The notes under the pieces are model-generated. The model saw nothing but the letters and a program-made list of their open reading frames with translations. It was not told the origin of the DNA and made no database searches. Position numbers and translations under genes: made by a program. Shown here one piece after another: positions 6,806 to 13,582 of a stretch of DNA of 15,243 nucleotides; positions within the stretch are counted from its first letter, which is position 1, and every line of letters begins with the position of its first letter. The stretch is from an uncultured Bacteroides sp. (GTDB lineage: Bacteria > Bacteroidota > Bacteroidia > Bacteroidales > Bacteroidaceae): assembly GCA_905197435.1 (NCBI GenBank), contig CAJJYX010000068.1, forward strand, positions 1 through 15,243, written 5' to 3'.

Positions 6806-8059
6806 ATGACAGAAAACCTCATTATATTCAATGCTCGTGTCGTAACCCCCATCGGTTTTTCCGCTCGTTGCGGCAGAGAGATGGAGGAGCTTTGCATCAT
6901 CGATAATGCTACAGTGGAAGTGACCGATGGCATCATTACATACGTCGGAGCTAATCGTGGCGAGGAACGTGACGGCTACTATCAGCGTTACTGGCATTAC
7001 AATGCCCGTGGCAGGTGCCTGCTGCCTGGTTTTGTAGACTCACACACACATTTTGTGTTTGGTGGTGAGCGTGCCGAGGAATTCTCTTGGCGCTTGAAAG
7101 GAGAGAGCTACATGTCCATCATGGAACGTGGAGGCGGCATCGTGAGCACGGTGACGGCTACCCGTGCATGTAATTTCATCCAGCTGCGCAGCAAGGCGGA
7201 AGGCTTTCTGAAGCAGATGAACGCTATGGGAGTGACTACCGTAGAGGGCAAGAGCGGCTATGGTCTGGACAAGGAAACCGAGCTTCTGCAGCTCCGGGTA
7301 ATGCGCAGCCTTAATAATGACGAGCACAAACGTGTAGATGTTGTCTCCACCTTTCTCGGTGCACATGCTGTGCCTGCGGAATACAGTGGACGGACGGACG
7401 AATACGTGGACTACATTATCCGCGAGGTGATGCCCGTCGTTGCGCATAACAAGCTGGCTGAGTTTTGTGATGTGTTTTGTGAACAGGGTGTTTTCTCCAT
7501 CGGGCAGTCTCGCCGCCTGTTGCTTGCCGCCAGAGAACTGGGGCTTGCATTGAAACTCCATGCCGATGAAATTGTTCCGTTGGGAGGTGCCGGATTGGCA
7601 GCCGAACTCTCTGCTGTTTCTGCCGACCACCTGCTGCATGCTTCGGATGCAGACATCCGCGCCATGGCCGGTAAGGGGGTTGTGGCAACCCTCCTTCCGC
7701 TGACAGCCTTCGCCTTGAAGGAACCCTATGCCCGTGGGCGTGAAATGATTGATGCCGGCTGTGCCGTGGCACTTGCCACCGACCTTAATCCGGGCAGTTG
7801 TTTCTCCGGCTCCATTCCCCTTACATTTGCTTTGGCGTGCATTTATATGAAAATGAGTATTGAAGAGGCTATCACAGCCCTGACCCTGAACGGTGCCGCC
7901 GCTCTGAACCGTGCGGACAGTATCGGTAGTATCGAGGTGGGTAAGAAAGGGGATTTTGTAGTTCTCAATACGGACAATTATCATTTTCTACCCTATTATG
8001 TCGGGATGAATTGTGTCAATACCACGGTGAAGAACGGAGTGCTTTATCCGGTACTTTAG
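6806..8059 (+). CDS. hutI: Imidazolonepropionase
   Basis: A metal-dependent amidohydrolase that opens imidazolone-propionate to N-formimino-L-glutamate, feeding FtcD. ATG 6806 is chosen over an in-frame TTG at 6788 because TATAGGA lies just upstream and MTENLIIFNARVV is a natural amidohydrolase beginning; this gives 417 residues, the usual length being about 400-420. In this numbering the metal ligands are visible: DSHTHF (His80, His82), KLHADEI (His252), SADHLLHAS (His275) and ATDLNPGS (Asp326). GKSGYGL (149-155) and LGAHAVP (184-190) are further family motifs. The C-terminus has the GSIEVGKKGDFVVL strand pattern that closes the amidohydrolase beta-sandwich. It is the third gene of the operon. 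Its stop codon overlaps an AGGAGG that serves a start-stop element. Confidence 0.95.
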   Translation: MTENLIIFNARVVTPIGFSARCGREMEELCIIDNATVEVTDGIITYVGANRGEERDGYYQRYWHYNARGRCLLPGFVDSHTHFVFGGERAEEFSWRLKGESYMSIMERGGGIVSTVTATRACNFIQLRSKAEGFLKQMNAMGVTTVEGKSGYGLDKETELLQLRVMRSLNNDEHKRVDVVSTFLGAHAVPAEYSGRTDEYVDYIIREVMPVVAHNKLAEFCDVFCEQGVFSIGQSRRLLLAARELGLALKLHADEIVPLGGAGLAAELSAVSADHLLHASDADIRAMAGKGVVATLLPLTAFALKEPYARGREMIDAGCAVALATDLNPGSCFSGSIPLTFALACIYMKMSIEEAITALTLNGAAALNRADSIGSIEVGKKGDFVVLNTDNYHFLPYYVGMNCVNTTVKNGVLYPVL

Positions 8060-8074
8060 GAGGTTTTGATGTAA
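8058..8074 (+). promoter_or_regulatory. Shine-Dalgarno plus start-stop element (ATG TAA)
   Basis: AGGAGG (8058-8063) overlaps the hutI stop and is followed after five bases by ATG TAA (8069-8074). This is a strong ribosome site leading to a one-codon reading frame. The real fchA start at 8109 has no such site. The GTTAGTT just after the TAA (8075-8081) recurs right after the fchA ATG (8111-8117), which suggests that an older start region was displaced by an AT-rich insertion or duplication. It could also hold ribosomes near fchA. Confidence 0.4.
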
Positions 8075-8108
8075 GTTAGTTTATATTTAATACTTAATAT
8101 TTGATACT

Positions 8109-8738
8109 ATGTTAGTTGATTTGACAGTAAAGGAATTTTTGAATAAAGTGGCGGGTAGCGATCCCGTCCCTGGTGGTGGCAGTATTGCCGCTTTGAATGG
8201 TGCCATTGCTTCTGCCCTTGCCGCTATGGTTGCCAACCTCACCATCGGCAAGAAAGGTTATGAACTTCACGAAGAGTTGATGCGCCATATTTCCGGAGTT
8301 GCCTTGCAGCAGAAGGAGACTTTTGTAGAAGATATAGACCGCGACTCTGAAGCCTACGACAAGGTGTTTGCCTGCTTCAAAATGCCGAAAGCTACGGATG
8401 AGGAAAAGACTGCGCGTAGTGCTGCCATTCAGGAGGCCACCAAGTTTGCCGCCCTTGTTCCCATGCAGGTGGCACGCAATGCGTATGAATTGATGACGGT
8501 CATTATGGATGTAGCCCGTCTGGGCAATCGCAATGCCGTCACGGATGCTTGTGTGGCCATGATGTCCGCCCGTTCTGCCGTGCTTGGCGCACTGATGAAT
8601 GTGCGCATCAACCTGGGTTCATTGAAGGACAAGGAGTTTGTGGCCAAGCTTCAAAGTGAAGCCGATGAGTTGGAACGCTTGGCTTGTGCGAAAGAGAAGG
8701 AATTGTTGGACGAAATTAATCAAGAACTGAAAGTATGA
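8109..8738 (+). CDS. fchA: Formimidoyltetrahydrofolate cyclodeaminase family protein
   Basis: In this pathway it would convert 5-formimino-THF to 5,10-methenyl-THF with release of ammonia. The 209 residues match the stand-alone FchA/cyclodeaminase domain, which is the C-terminal half of vertebrate FTCD. The family signature is PVPGGGSIAALNGAIA (19-34), where the Gly-rich loop and following helix form part of the folate-binding dimer interface. The rest is all-helical, with ARNAYELM and NRNAVTDACVA segments typical of the fold. Some relatives act as methenyl-THF cyclohydrolases, but placement between hutI and hutH with a separate ftcD favours the deaminase role. The ATG has no clear Shine-Dalgarno; see the start-stop element just upstream. 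Its TGA overlaps the hutH ATG (ATGA), which suggests translational coupling. Confidence 0.9.
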   Translation: MLVDLTVKEFLNKVAGSDPVPGGGSIAALNGAIASALAAMVANLTIGKKGYELHEELMRHISGVALQQKETFVEDIDRDSEAYDKVFACFKMPKATDEEKTARSAAIQEATKFAALVPMQVARNAYELMTVIMDVARLGNRNAVTDACVAMMSARSAVLGALMNVRINLGSLKDKEFVAKLQSEADELERLACAKEKELLDEINQELKV

Positions 8739-10231
8739 GCAATGTCTATTATGTTGGTTCCGGTGAGCTGACCTTCGACCTCATCGAACGCATCATCAAT
8801 GAGAATCTGAAGCTGGAGCTGGCTCCGGAAGCCAAACTGCGGATACAGAAGTGCCGTGATTATCTGGACAAAAAAATTGCGGAGTCGGAAGAACCATTGT
8901 ATGGCATTACCACCGGTTTCGGTTCGTTGTGCAGCAAGAACATTTCGTCGGACGAGCTGGGCACCTTGCAGGAGAATCTCATCAAAAGCCATGCTTGCAG
9001 TGTGGGCGAGGAGATACGCCCCGTTATCATCAAGTTAATGATGTTGCTCAAGGCGCATGCCCTCTCTTTGGGACATAGTGGTGTACAGGTCATCACCGTG
9101 CAGCGCATTCTCGACTTTTTCAATAATGACGTGATGCCTATCGTTTATGACCGTGGCTCGCTCGGCGCCTCCGGCGACCTGGCTCCCCTGGCAAACCTTT
9201 TTCTACCGCTTATCGGTGTGGGTGATGTCTATTATAAAGGAAAGAAACGCGAGGCTATCGGCGTGCTCGACGAGTTCGGTTGGGAACCGGTGAAGCTGAT
9301 GAGCAAGGAGGGACTGGCATTGCTTAACGGCACCCAGTTTATGAGTGCCAATGGTGTCTTTGCCCTTCTCAAAGCTTTCCGTCTCTCCAAAAAAGCCGAC
9401 TTGATTGCTGCCCTTTCCCTGGAGGCTTTCGACGGTCGTATCGACCCCTTCATGGACTGTATCCAACAGATTCGTCCGCACAAGGGACAAATAGAAACGG
9501 GTGCTAACTTCCGCAAGTTATTGGAAGGCAGCGAGCTGATAGCTCGTCCCAAGATGCATGTGCAGGACCCTTATTCGTTCCGTTGCATTCCTCAGGTACA
9601 TGGTGCCACGAAAGATGCTATCCGTTACGTCGCTTCCGTCCTGCTGACGGAAATCAATTCCGTGACGGACAATCCTACCATCTTCCCCGATGAGGACCGT
9701 ATCATTTCGGGTGGTAACTTCCACGGGCAACCGCTTGCCATCTCCTATGATTTCCTCGGCATCGCCCTTGCAGAACTGGGCAATATATCCGAGCGGCGCA
9801 TTGCCCAGCTTATCATGGGGCTGCGCGGACTTCCGGAATTCCTTGTTGCCAATCCCGGCCTGAACTCCGGCTTCATGATTCCGCAGTATGCCGCTGCGTC
9901 TATGGTGAGTCAGAATAAGATGTATTGCTATGCCGCCAGCAGCGACTCCATCGTTTCCTCCAACGGGCAGGAAGACCACGTCAGCATGGGGGCCAATGCA
10001 GCGACTAAGCTTTATCGCATTATGGACAATCTGGAGCATATTCTTGCCATCGAACTGATGAATGCCGCGCAAGGCATCGACTTCCGTCGTCCGGCAAAGA
10101 CTTCTCCTGTTCTGGAACGTTTCCTGCACGAATATCGCAAGGAAGTTCCCTTTGTAAAGGAGGACATTGTGATGTACAAGGAAATCCATAAGACAGTTGC
10201 TTTCCTTAATCGGACAAAGTTTGATTATTAG
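8735..10231 (+). CDS. hutH: Histidine ammonia-lyase (histidase)
   Basis: Catalyses the committed first step, L-histidine to trans-urocanate plus ammonia, using the self-made electrophile MIO. The MIO tripeptide Ala-Ser-Gly is at 145-147 in GSLGASGDLAPLAN. Other active-site motifs are YGITTGFG (56-63, catalytic Tyr56) and NLIKSHACSVG (81-91), where the Ser-His pair is typical of histidine-specific rather than tyrosine/phenylalanine lyases. SVTDNPTIF, GGNFHGQP and SNGQEDHVSMG complete the set. At 498 residues it is of normal length (about 500-510). It is the last gene of the operon although it acts first. Its ATG overlaps the fchA stop by four bases and has no Shine-Dalgarno, so it probably depends on coupled translation. 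A hairpin follows at 10286. Confidence 0.96.
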   Translation: MSNVYYVGSGELTFDLIERIINENLKLELAPEAKLRIQKCRDYLDKKIAESEEPLYGITTGFGSLCSKNISSDELGTLQENLIKSHACSVGEEIRPVIIKLMMLLKAHALSLGHSGVQVITVQRILDFFNNDVMPIVYDRGSLGASGDLAPLANLFLPLIGVGDVYYKGKKREAIGVLDEFGWEPVKLMSKEGLALLNGTQFMSANGVFALLKAFRLSKKADLIAALSLEAFDGRIDPFMDCIQQIRPHKGQIETGANFRKLLEGSELIARPKMHVQDPYSFRCIPQVHGATKDAIRYVASVLLTEINSVTDNPTIFPDEDRIISGGNFHGQPLAISYDFLGIALAELGNISERRIAQLIMGLRGLPEFLVANPGLNSGFMIPQYAAASMVSQNKMYCYAASSDSIVSSNGQEDHVSMGANAATKLYRIMDNLEHILAIELMNAAQGIDFRRPAKTSPVLERFLHEYRKEVPFVKEDIVMYKEIHKTVAFLNRTKFDY

Positions 10232-10285
10232 GAGCTTCCCAATAAATCTGCCGGAAACATAATAATTATTAATCCGTTAACAATA

Positions 10286-10323
10286 AGAAAGGAAACTTAA
10301 TTAGCGAATTGAGTTTTCTTTCT
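10286..10323 (+). terminator. 38-base inverted repeat: hut terminator and/or TetR operator
   Basis: A 17-base-pair stem with a four-base AGCG loop: arms 10286-10302 and 10307-10323 pair throughout, with 15 Watson-Crick and two G-U pairs. It lies 54 bases past the hutH stop. The 5' arm is A-rich and the 3' arm ends TTTTCTTTCT, as in an intrinsic terminator, but there is no clean downstream U-run. The 3' arm also touches the TATATTTG -7 box of tetR. As DNA it is a near-perfect palindrome over the tetR promoter, as expected for an autorepressing TetR protein. Both roles are possible. Confidence 0.6.
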
Positions 10324-10330
10324 ATATTTG
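10323..10330 (+). promoter_or_regulatory. Bacteroides -7 box for the tetR-efflux operon
   Basis: TATATTTG matches the TAnnTTTG consensus exactly and lies 54 bases before the tetR ATG. A TTAG at 10301-10304 (18-base spacing) is the only -33 candidate. Both fall within or against the 38-base inverted repeat, so a bound repressor would block the polymerase. The tetR ATG is preceded by GGGAAGG, a good ribosome site. Confidence 0.5.
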
Positions 10331-10384
10331 TCCCGTTTTATTCCGATAATGAATAATAATAGTTTAGTTTAAAAAGGGAAGGAA

Positions 10385-11047
10385 ATGGGCGAACATACGA
10401 AACATTCAACATCACGGGTGGAACTGAAGGAACGTATCATTCTGGCCGCTGTGGAATTATTTACTACAAATGGAATAAAAAGTATCACGATGGATGAGAT
10501 TGCAGCGTCTTTGGGTATCTCTAAGCGCACTCTCTACGAAGTTTTTCCGGATAAGGAAACATTGCTGGAAGAATGTATCCTGAAGTCCCAAAAGGATGGT
10601 GATATTTTTGTGAAAAGAGTAATAGAGACTTCCGGTAACGTATTGGAAGTTTTGTTGAGATGTTATCAGTGGAGCATAGAGAGGTTTCATGCCACCAATA
10701 AAAAGTTCTTTGAGGATATCAAGAAGTATCCCAAGGCGTATCAGTTGATGAAGAACAATCGGAACCGAAGTTCGGAAGATACCGTCAACTTCTTCAAAGA
10801 GGGTGTGAAGCAAGGCATTTTCCGTGATGATGTGAATTTTGCTATTATCAATTTGCTGGTGCGTGACCAGCTCGATTTGCTGATGAATTCAGACATCTGC
10901 AATGAATATTCTTTCCTTGAAGTGTACGAATCTATCATGTTCACTTTCTTGCGCGGTATCTCTACAGAGAAGGGTGCCCGTGTTTTGGAGGACTTTATCC
11001 GCGAATATCGCAAGAACCAAATAAAAACGGATGAAACAAAGGAGTAG
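10385..11047 (+). CDS. TetR/AcrR-family transcriptional regulator
   Basis: A 220-residue TetR-family regulator. Residues about 13-60 form the DNA-binding domain: IILAAVELFTTNGIKSITM, then a helix-turn-helix at DEIAASLGISKRTLYEVF (37-54) ending in the usual FPDKETLLEE. The remaining helical part (about 65-200) is the ligand and dimer domain, which is variable and gives no ligand. It heads an operon with tolC, mfp and rnd in the same direction and only 28 bases from tolC, so it most likely represses its own operon until a pump substrate binds. The 38-base inverted repeat at its promoter is the obvious operator. The C-terminus is charged and lysine rich. An activator role is less likely but not excluded. 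Confidence 0.9.
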   Translation: MGEHTKHSTSRVELKERIILAAVELFTTNGIKSITMDEIAASLGISKRTLYEVFPDKETLLEECILKSQKDGDIFVKRVIETSGNVLEVLLRCYQWSIERFHATNKKFFEDIKKYPKAYQLMKNNRNRSSEDTVNFFKEGVKQGIFRDDVNFAIINLLVRDQLDLLMNSDICNEYSFLEVYESIMFTFLRGISTEKGARVLEDFIREYRKNQIKTDETKE

Positions 11048-11075
11048 TTTTAATAAATAATCTATTTTTTGATTT

Positions 11076-12434
11076 ATGAAAATGCAGAGATTTTGGGTAG
11101 GCAGGACGCTACTGTTGGCTGTTGCTGTGCTGTATGCCGGCGGCTATGCACGTGCACAAGAGTCAAAGGATACGCTGACTTTGACCCTTGACCGAGCTTT
11201 GGAGATTGCCCTGAGCGACAATCCTACCATAAAGGTGGCGGAGGAAGAAATTGCTTTGAAGAAAGTGACTCACAAGGAAACTTGGCAGAACTTGCTTCCA
11301 CAGGCAAGCATTGACGGCACGTGGAGTCATACCATCAGTGCAGCACAGATGAATCTTGGCGGGCAGTCGTTCAAGATGGGTATGGACAATTCGAATACTG
11401 TAAGCGGGGTACTGAATGTCAGTTTACCAATATTCGCTCCCAGCGTATATAAGGCCATGTCGATGACGAAGACGGACATTGAACTGGCTGTGGAAAAGTC
11501 GCGTGCTTCTAAGCTGGATTTGGTGAACCAGGTGACTAAGGGATATTATCAGCTGATGCTGACACAAGATTCCTACAATGTGTTACAGAAGAGCTATAAG
11601 CTGGCGGAAGATAATTATAACATTGTCAATGCCAAGTACCAGCAGGGTGTCGTCAGCGAGTTTGATAAAATCAGTGCCGAGGTGCAGATGCGTAGTATTA
11701 AGCCGAATGTGATTTCAGCTGGTAATGCTGTGACATTATGCAAATTGCAACTGAAGGTGTTGATGGGGGTAACGGCTGATGTGGATATAGAGATTACCGA
11801 CAATCTCGGTAATTATGAGACTGCTCTGTTTGCCAACGAGTTGAATCAGCCTACAACCAATCTGAACAATAATACGACGATGAAGCAGTTGGACTTGAAT
11901 AGGAAAATGCTTAATCAGAACATCAAGTCACTTCGTACCAACTTCATGCCTACTTTGGGAATGAACTATTCTTATCAATACCAGTCACTCTACAACGAGA
12001 ATTGGAATATTCTCGATTATAATTGGAGTGGAAGTTCCTCGTTGATGTTTACGTTGAGTATTCCTTTATATAAAGCGAGTAACTTTACTAAACTCAAGTC
12101 CAACCGTATTCAGATACGTCAATTGGATCAGAACCGTTTGGATACTGAACGCAAGTTGAACATGCAGGTTACCAGTTATCAAAACAATATGGCTGCCAGT
12201 TCCGAGCAGGTTGTCAGTAATCGCGAGAACGTGATGCAGGCGCAGAAGGCTGTGCAGATTGCCGGCAAACGCTATGAGGTCGGTAAAGGTACGGTATTGG
12301 AGCTAAATACTTCGCAAGTACAGCTAACGGAGGCCGAACTGACTTATAATCAGTCCATCTATGATTATCTGGTAGCAAAGGCCGATCTTGATCAAGTACT
12401 GGGAAAGGACTATATAGTGGAGAATGAAGAATGA
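11076..12434 (+). CDS. TolC-family outer membrane efflux protein
   Basis: The outer-membrane channel of a tripartite pump. A signal peptide is visible: a basic start (MKMQRFWVGR), a hydrophobic core (LLLAVAVLYAGG) and a likely cut after ARA, about residue 27. The mature protein has the two-fold TolC pattern, with each half carrying long helices (EEIALKKVTHKETW and SRASKLDLVNQVTKGYYQL in the first; NRLDTERKLNMQVTSYQN and the RYEVGKGTVLELNTSQVQL turn near the end). The Tyr-Glu-Val-Gly turn before the last helix is common in the family. At 452 residues the length is typical. The order tolC-mfp-rnd is frequent in Bacteroidetes, unlike the mfp-rnd(-tolC) order of Proteobacteria. It is followed by mfp after 10 bases. 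No Shine-Dalgarno is seen. Confidence 0.92.
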   Translation: MKMQRFWVGRTLLLAVAVLYAGGYARAQESKDTLTLTLDRALEIALSDNPTIKVAEEEIALKKVTHKETWQNLLPQASIDGTWSHTISAAQMNLGGQSFKMGMDNSNTVSGVLNVSLPIFAPSVYKAMSMTKTDIELAVEKSRASKLDLVNQVTKGYYQLMLTQDSYNVLQKSYKLAEDNYNIVNAKYQQGVVSEFDKISAEVQMRSIKPNVISAGNAVTLCKLQLKVLMGVTADVDIEITDNLGNYETALFANELNQPTTNLNNNTTMKQLDLNRKMLNQNIKSLRTNFMPTLGMNYSYQYQSLYNENWNILDYNWSGSSSLMFTLSIPLYKASNFTKLKSNRIQIRQLDQNRLDTERKLNMQVTSYQNNMAASSEQVVSNRENVMQAQKAVQIAGKRYEVGKGTVLELNTSQVQLTEAELTYNQSIYDYLVAKADLDQVLGKDYIVENEE

Positions 12435-12453
12435 AGGATAGAACATGAAGAAT
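12422..12453 (+). repeat. Degenerate GAATGAA-type short repeats at the tolC/mfp junction
   Basis: The sequence from the tolC end into mfp repeats GAATGAA twice, followed by ATGAAGAAT. It spans the tolC stop and the first mfp codons and creates several ATGAA start-like triplets. AAGGAT upstream of 12445 is the best ribosome site among them. It looks like slippage-type simple sequence. Confidence 0.35.
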
Positions 12454-13488
12454 AAAAATAAAAGCAACGATATGAAAAAAAGTTTTCAAATGATGGCCCT
12501 GTTGGTTGTTGCCATGCTGGGGGCATGTAGCGGAGGTAGTGATAAAACTGCTACTGAACAGGTGGACGAAAAGCCTAGAGTGAAGCTGGCTAAGGTATTA
12601 TCTCGTCCCGTGGAACAGATTCAAGAATACACCGCTACGGTGGAAGCTGAAGTAAAAAATAACATAGCTCCTTCTTCTCAGGTGCGCATCGACCGCATCT
12701 TTGTGGAAGTGGGTGATCGCGTGTCGAAAGGACAGAAGCTGGTCAGTATGGATGCTGCCAATTTGAAGCAGATTAAATATCAACTGGACAACCAGCAGAT
12801 AGAGTTTAAGCGTATCGACGAACTGTATAAAGTGGGCGGTGCCTCTAAATCAGAGTGGGATGCTGCCAAAATGAATCTCGATATCCGTGAAACATCCTAT
12901 AAGAATCTCTTGGAGAACACCTCGTTGCTCAGTCCCATTAACGGGGTGGTGACGGCACGCAATTACGATAACGGAGATATGTATAGCGGTGGAGAACCGG
13001 TACTGGTAGTGGAGCAAATCACTCCGGTTAAGCTATACATCAACGTATCCGAAGGCTACTTCACCAAAGTGAAGAAAGGCGCTTCCGTGTCCGTGAAAGT
13101 GGATGTCTATGGTGACGAAGAGTTCGAAGGTAAAATCAGCCTTGTTTATCCCACTATCGACCCGACTACCCGCACCTTCCCGGTAGAAATCCAGCTCGTA
13201 AACCGTGACCAGCGGGTACGTCCGGGAATGTTTGCCCGTGCCACACTAAACTTCGGTACACAAGACCATGTGGTTGTTCCCGATTTGGCCATTGTGAAAC
13301 GTGCCGGTTCTGGTGATCGCTATGTCTATGTATACAAAGACGGCAAGGTCTCTTACAATAAAGTGGAACTTGGCCGCCGTATGGATACAGAGTACGAGTT
13401 GATTTCTGGTGTAGAGAATAACTCACAAGTTGTTGTTGCCGGACAGACGAGATTGGCTGACGGCGTGGAAGTCGAGGTAGAGAAATAA
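12445..13488 (+). CDS. RND efflux periplasmic adaptor (membrane fusion) lipoprotein
   Basis: The adaptor that links the inner-membrane RND pump to the TolC channel. From ATG 12445 (AAGG seven bases upstream) it has 347 residues; an in-frame ATG at 12472 gives a tidier signal peptide (MKKSFQMMALLVVAML) and may be the true start. The lipobox LGAC (25-28, Cys28 in the long numbering) predicts a lipid-anchored periplasmic protein. The lipoyl-like halves are visible (IFVEVGDRVSKGQKLVSMD and LLSPINGVVTARNYDNGD), flanking a short alpha-hairpin (about 110-150). The beta-barrel follows, with TIDPTTRTFPVEIQL and VRPGMFARATL, both typical of the AcrA/MexA (HlyD_D23-like) family. It lies between tolC and rnd in the operon. 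The short hairpin fits the common RND adaptor. Confidence 0.92.
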   Translation: MKNKNKSNDMKKSFQMMALLVVAMLGACSGGSDKTATEQVDEKPRVKLAKVLSRPVEQIQEYTATVEAEVKNNIAPSSQVRIDRIFVEVGDRVSKGQKLVSMDAANLKQIKYQLDNQQIEFKRIDELYKVGGASKSEWDAAKMNLDIRETSYKNLLENTSLLSPINGVVTARNYDNGDMYSGGEPVLVVEQITPVKLYINVSEGYFTKVKKGASVSVKVDVYGDEEFEGKISLVYPTIDPTTRTFPVEIQLVNRDQRVRPGMFARATLNFGTQDHVVVPDLAIVKRAGSGDRYVYVYKDGKVSYNKVELGRRMDTEYELISGVENNSQVVVAGQTRLADGVEVEVEK

Positions 13489-13491
13489 TGA

Positions 13492-13571
13492 TTAACGATT
13501 AGTGATTAGTGGACATCTTTTGTATCACCATGCAGCAAGGGACTAACTCATCACTTATCACTCATCACTAA
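13492..13571 (+). repeat. Imperfect inverted repeat with heptamer-like repeats between mfp and rnd
   Basis: Arms 13492-13511 and 13552-13571 are 20 bases each and agree at 16 of 20 positions as reverse complements, enclosing a 40-base loop. Each arm is built of short repeats (GATTAGT units on the left, ATCACT units on the right). It fills most of the 94-base mfp-rnd gap. The structure could stall or protect mRNA between pump genes, or mark a dispersed intergenic repeat family. No U-tract terminator is seen. Confidence 0.5.
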
Positions 13572-13582
13572 ATACTAATAAC

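Noticed and set aside
8096..8103. AATATTTG as an internal promoter before fchA
   Set aside because: It has one mismatch in the essential TA and no TTTG 19-21 bases upstream (the nearest is 27 bases away). The region is AT-rich, so a chance match is likely.
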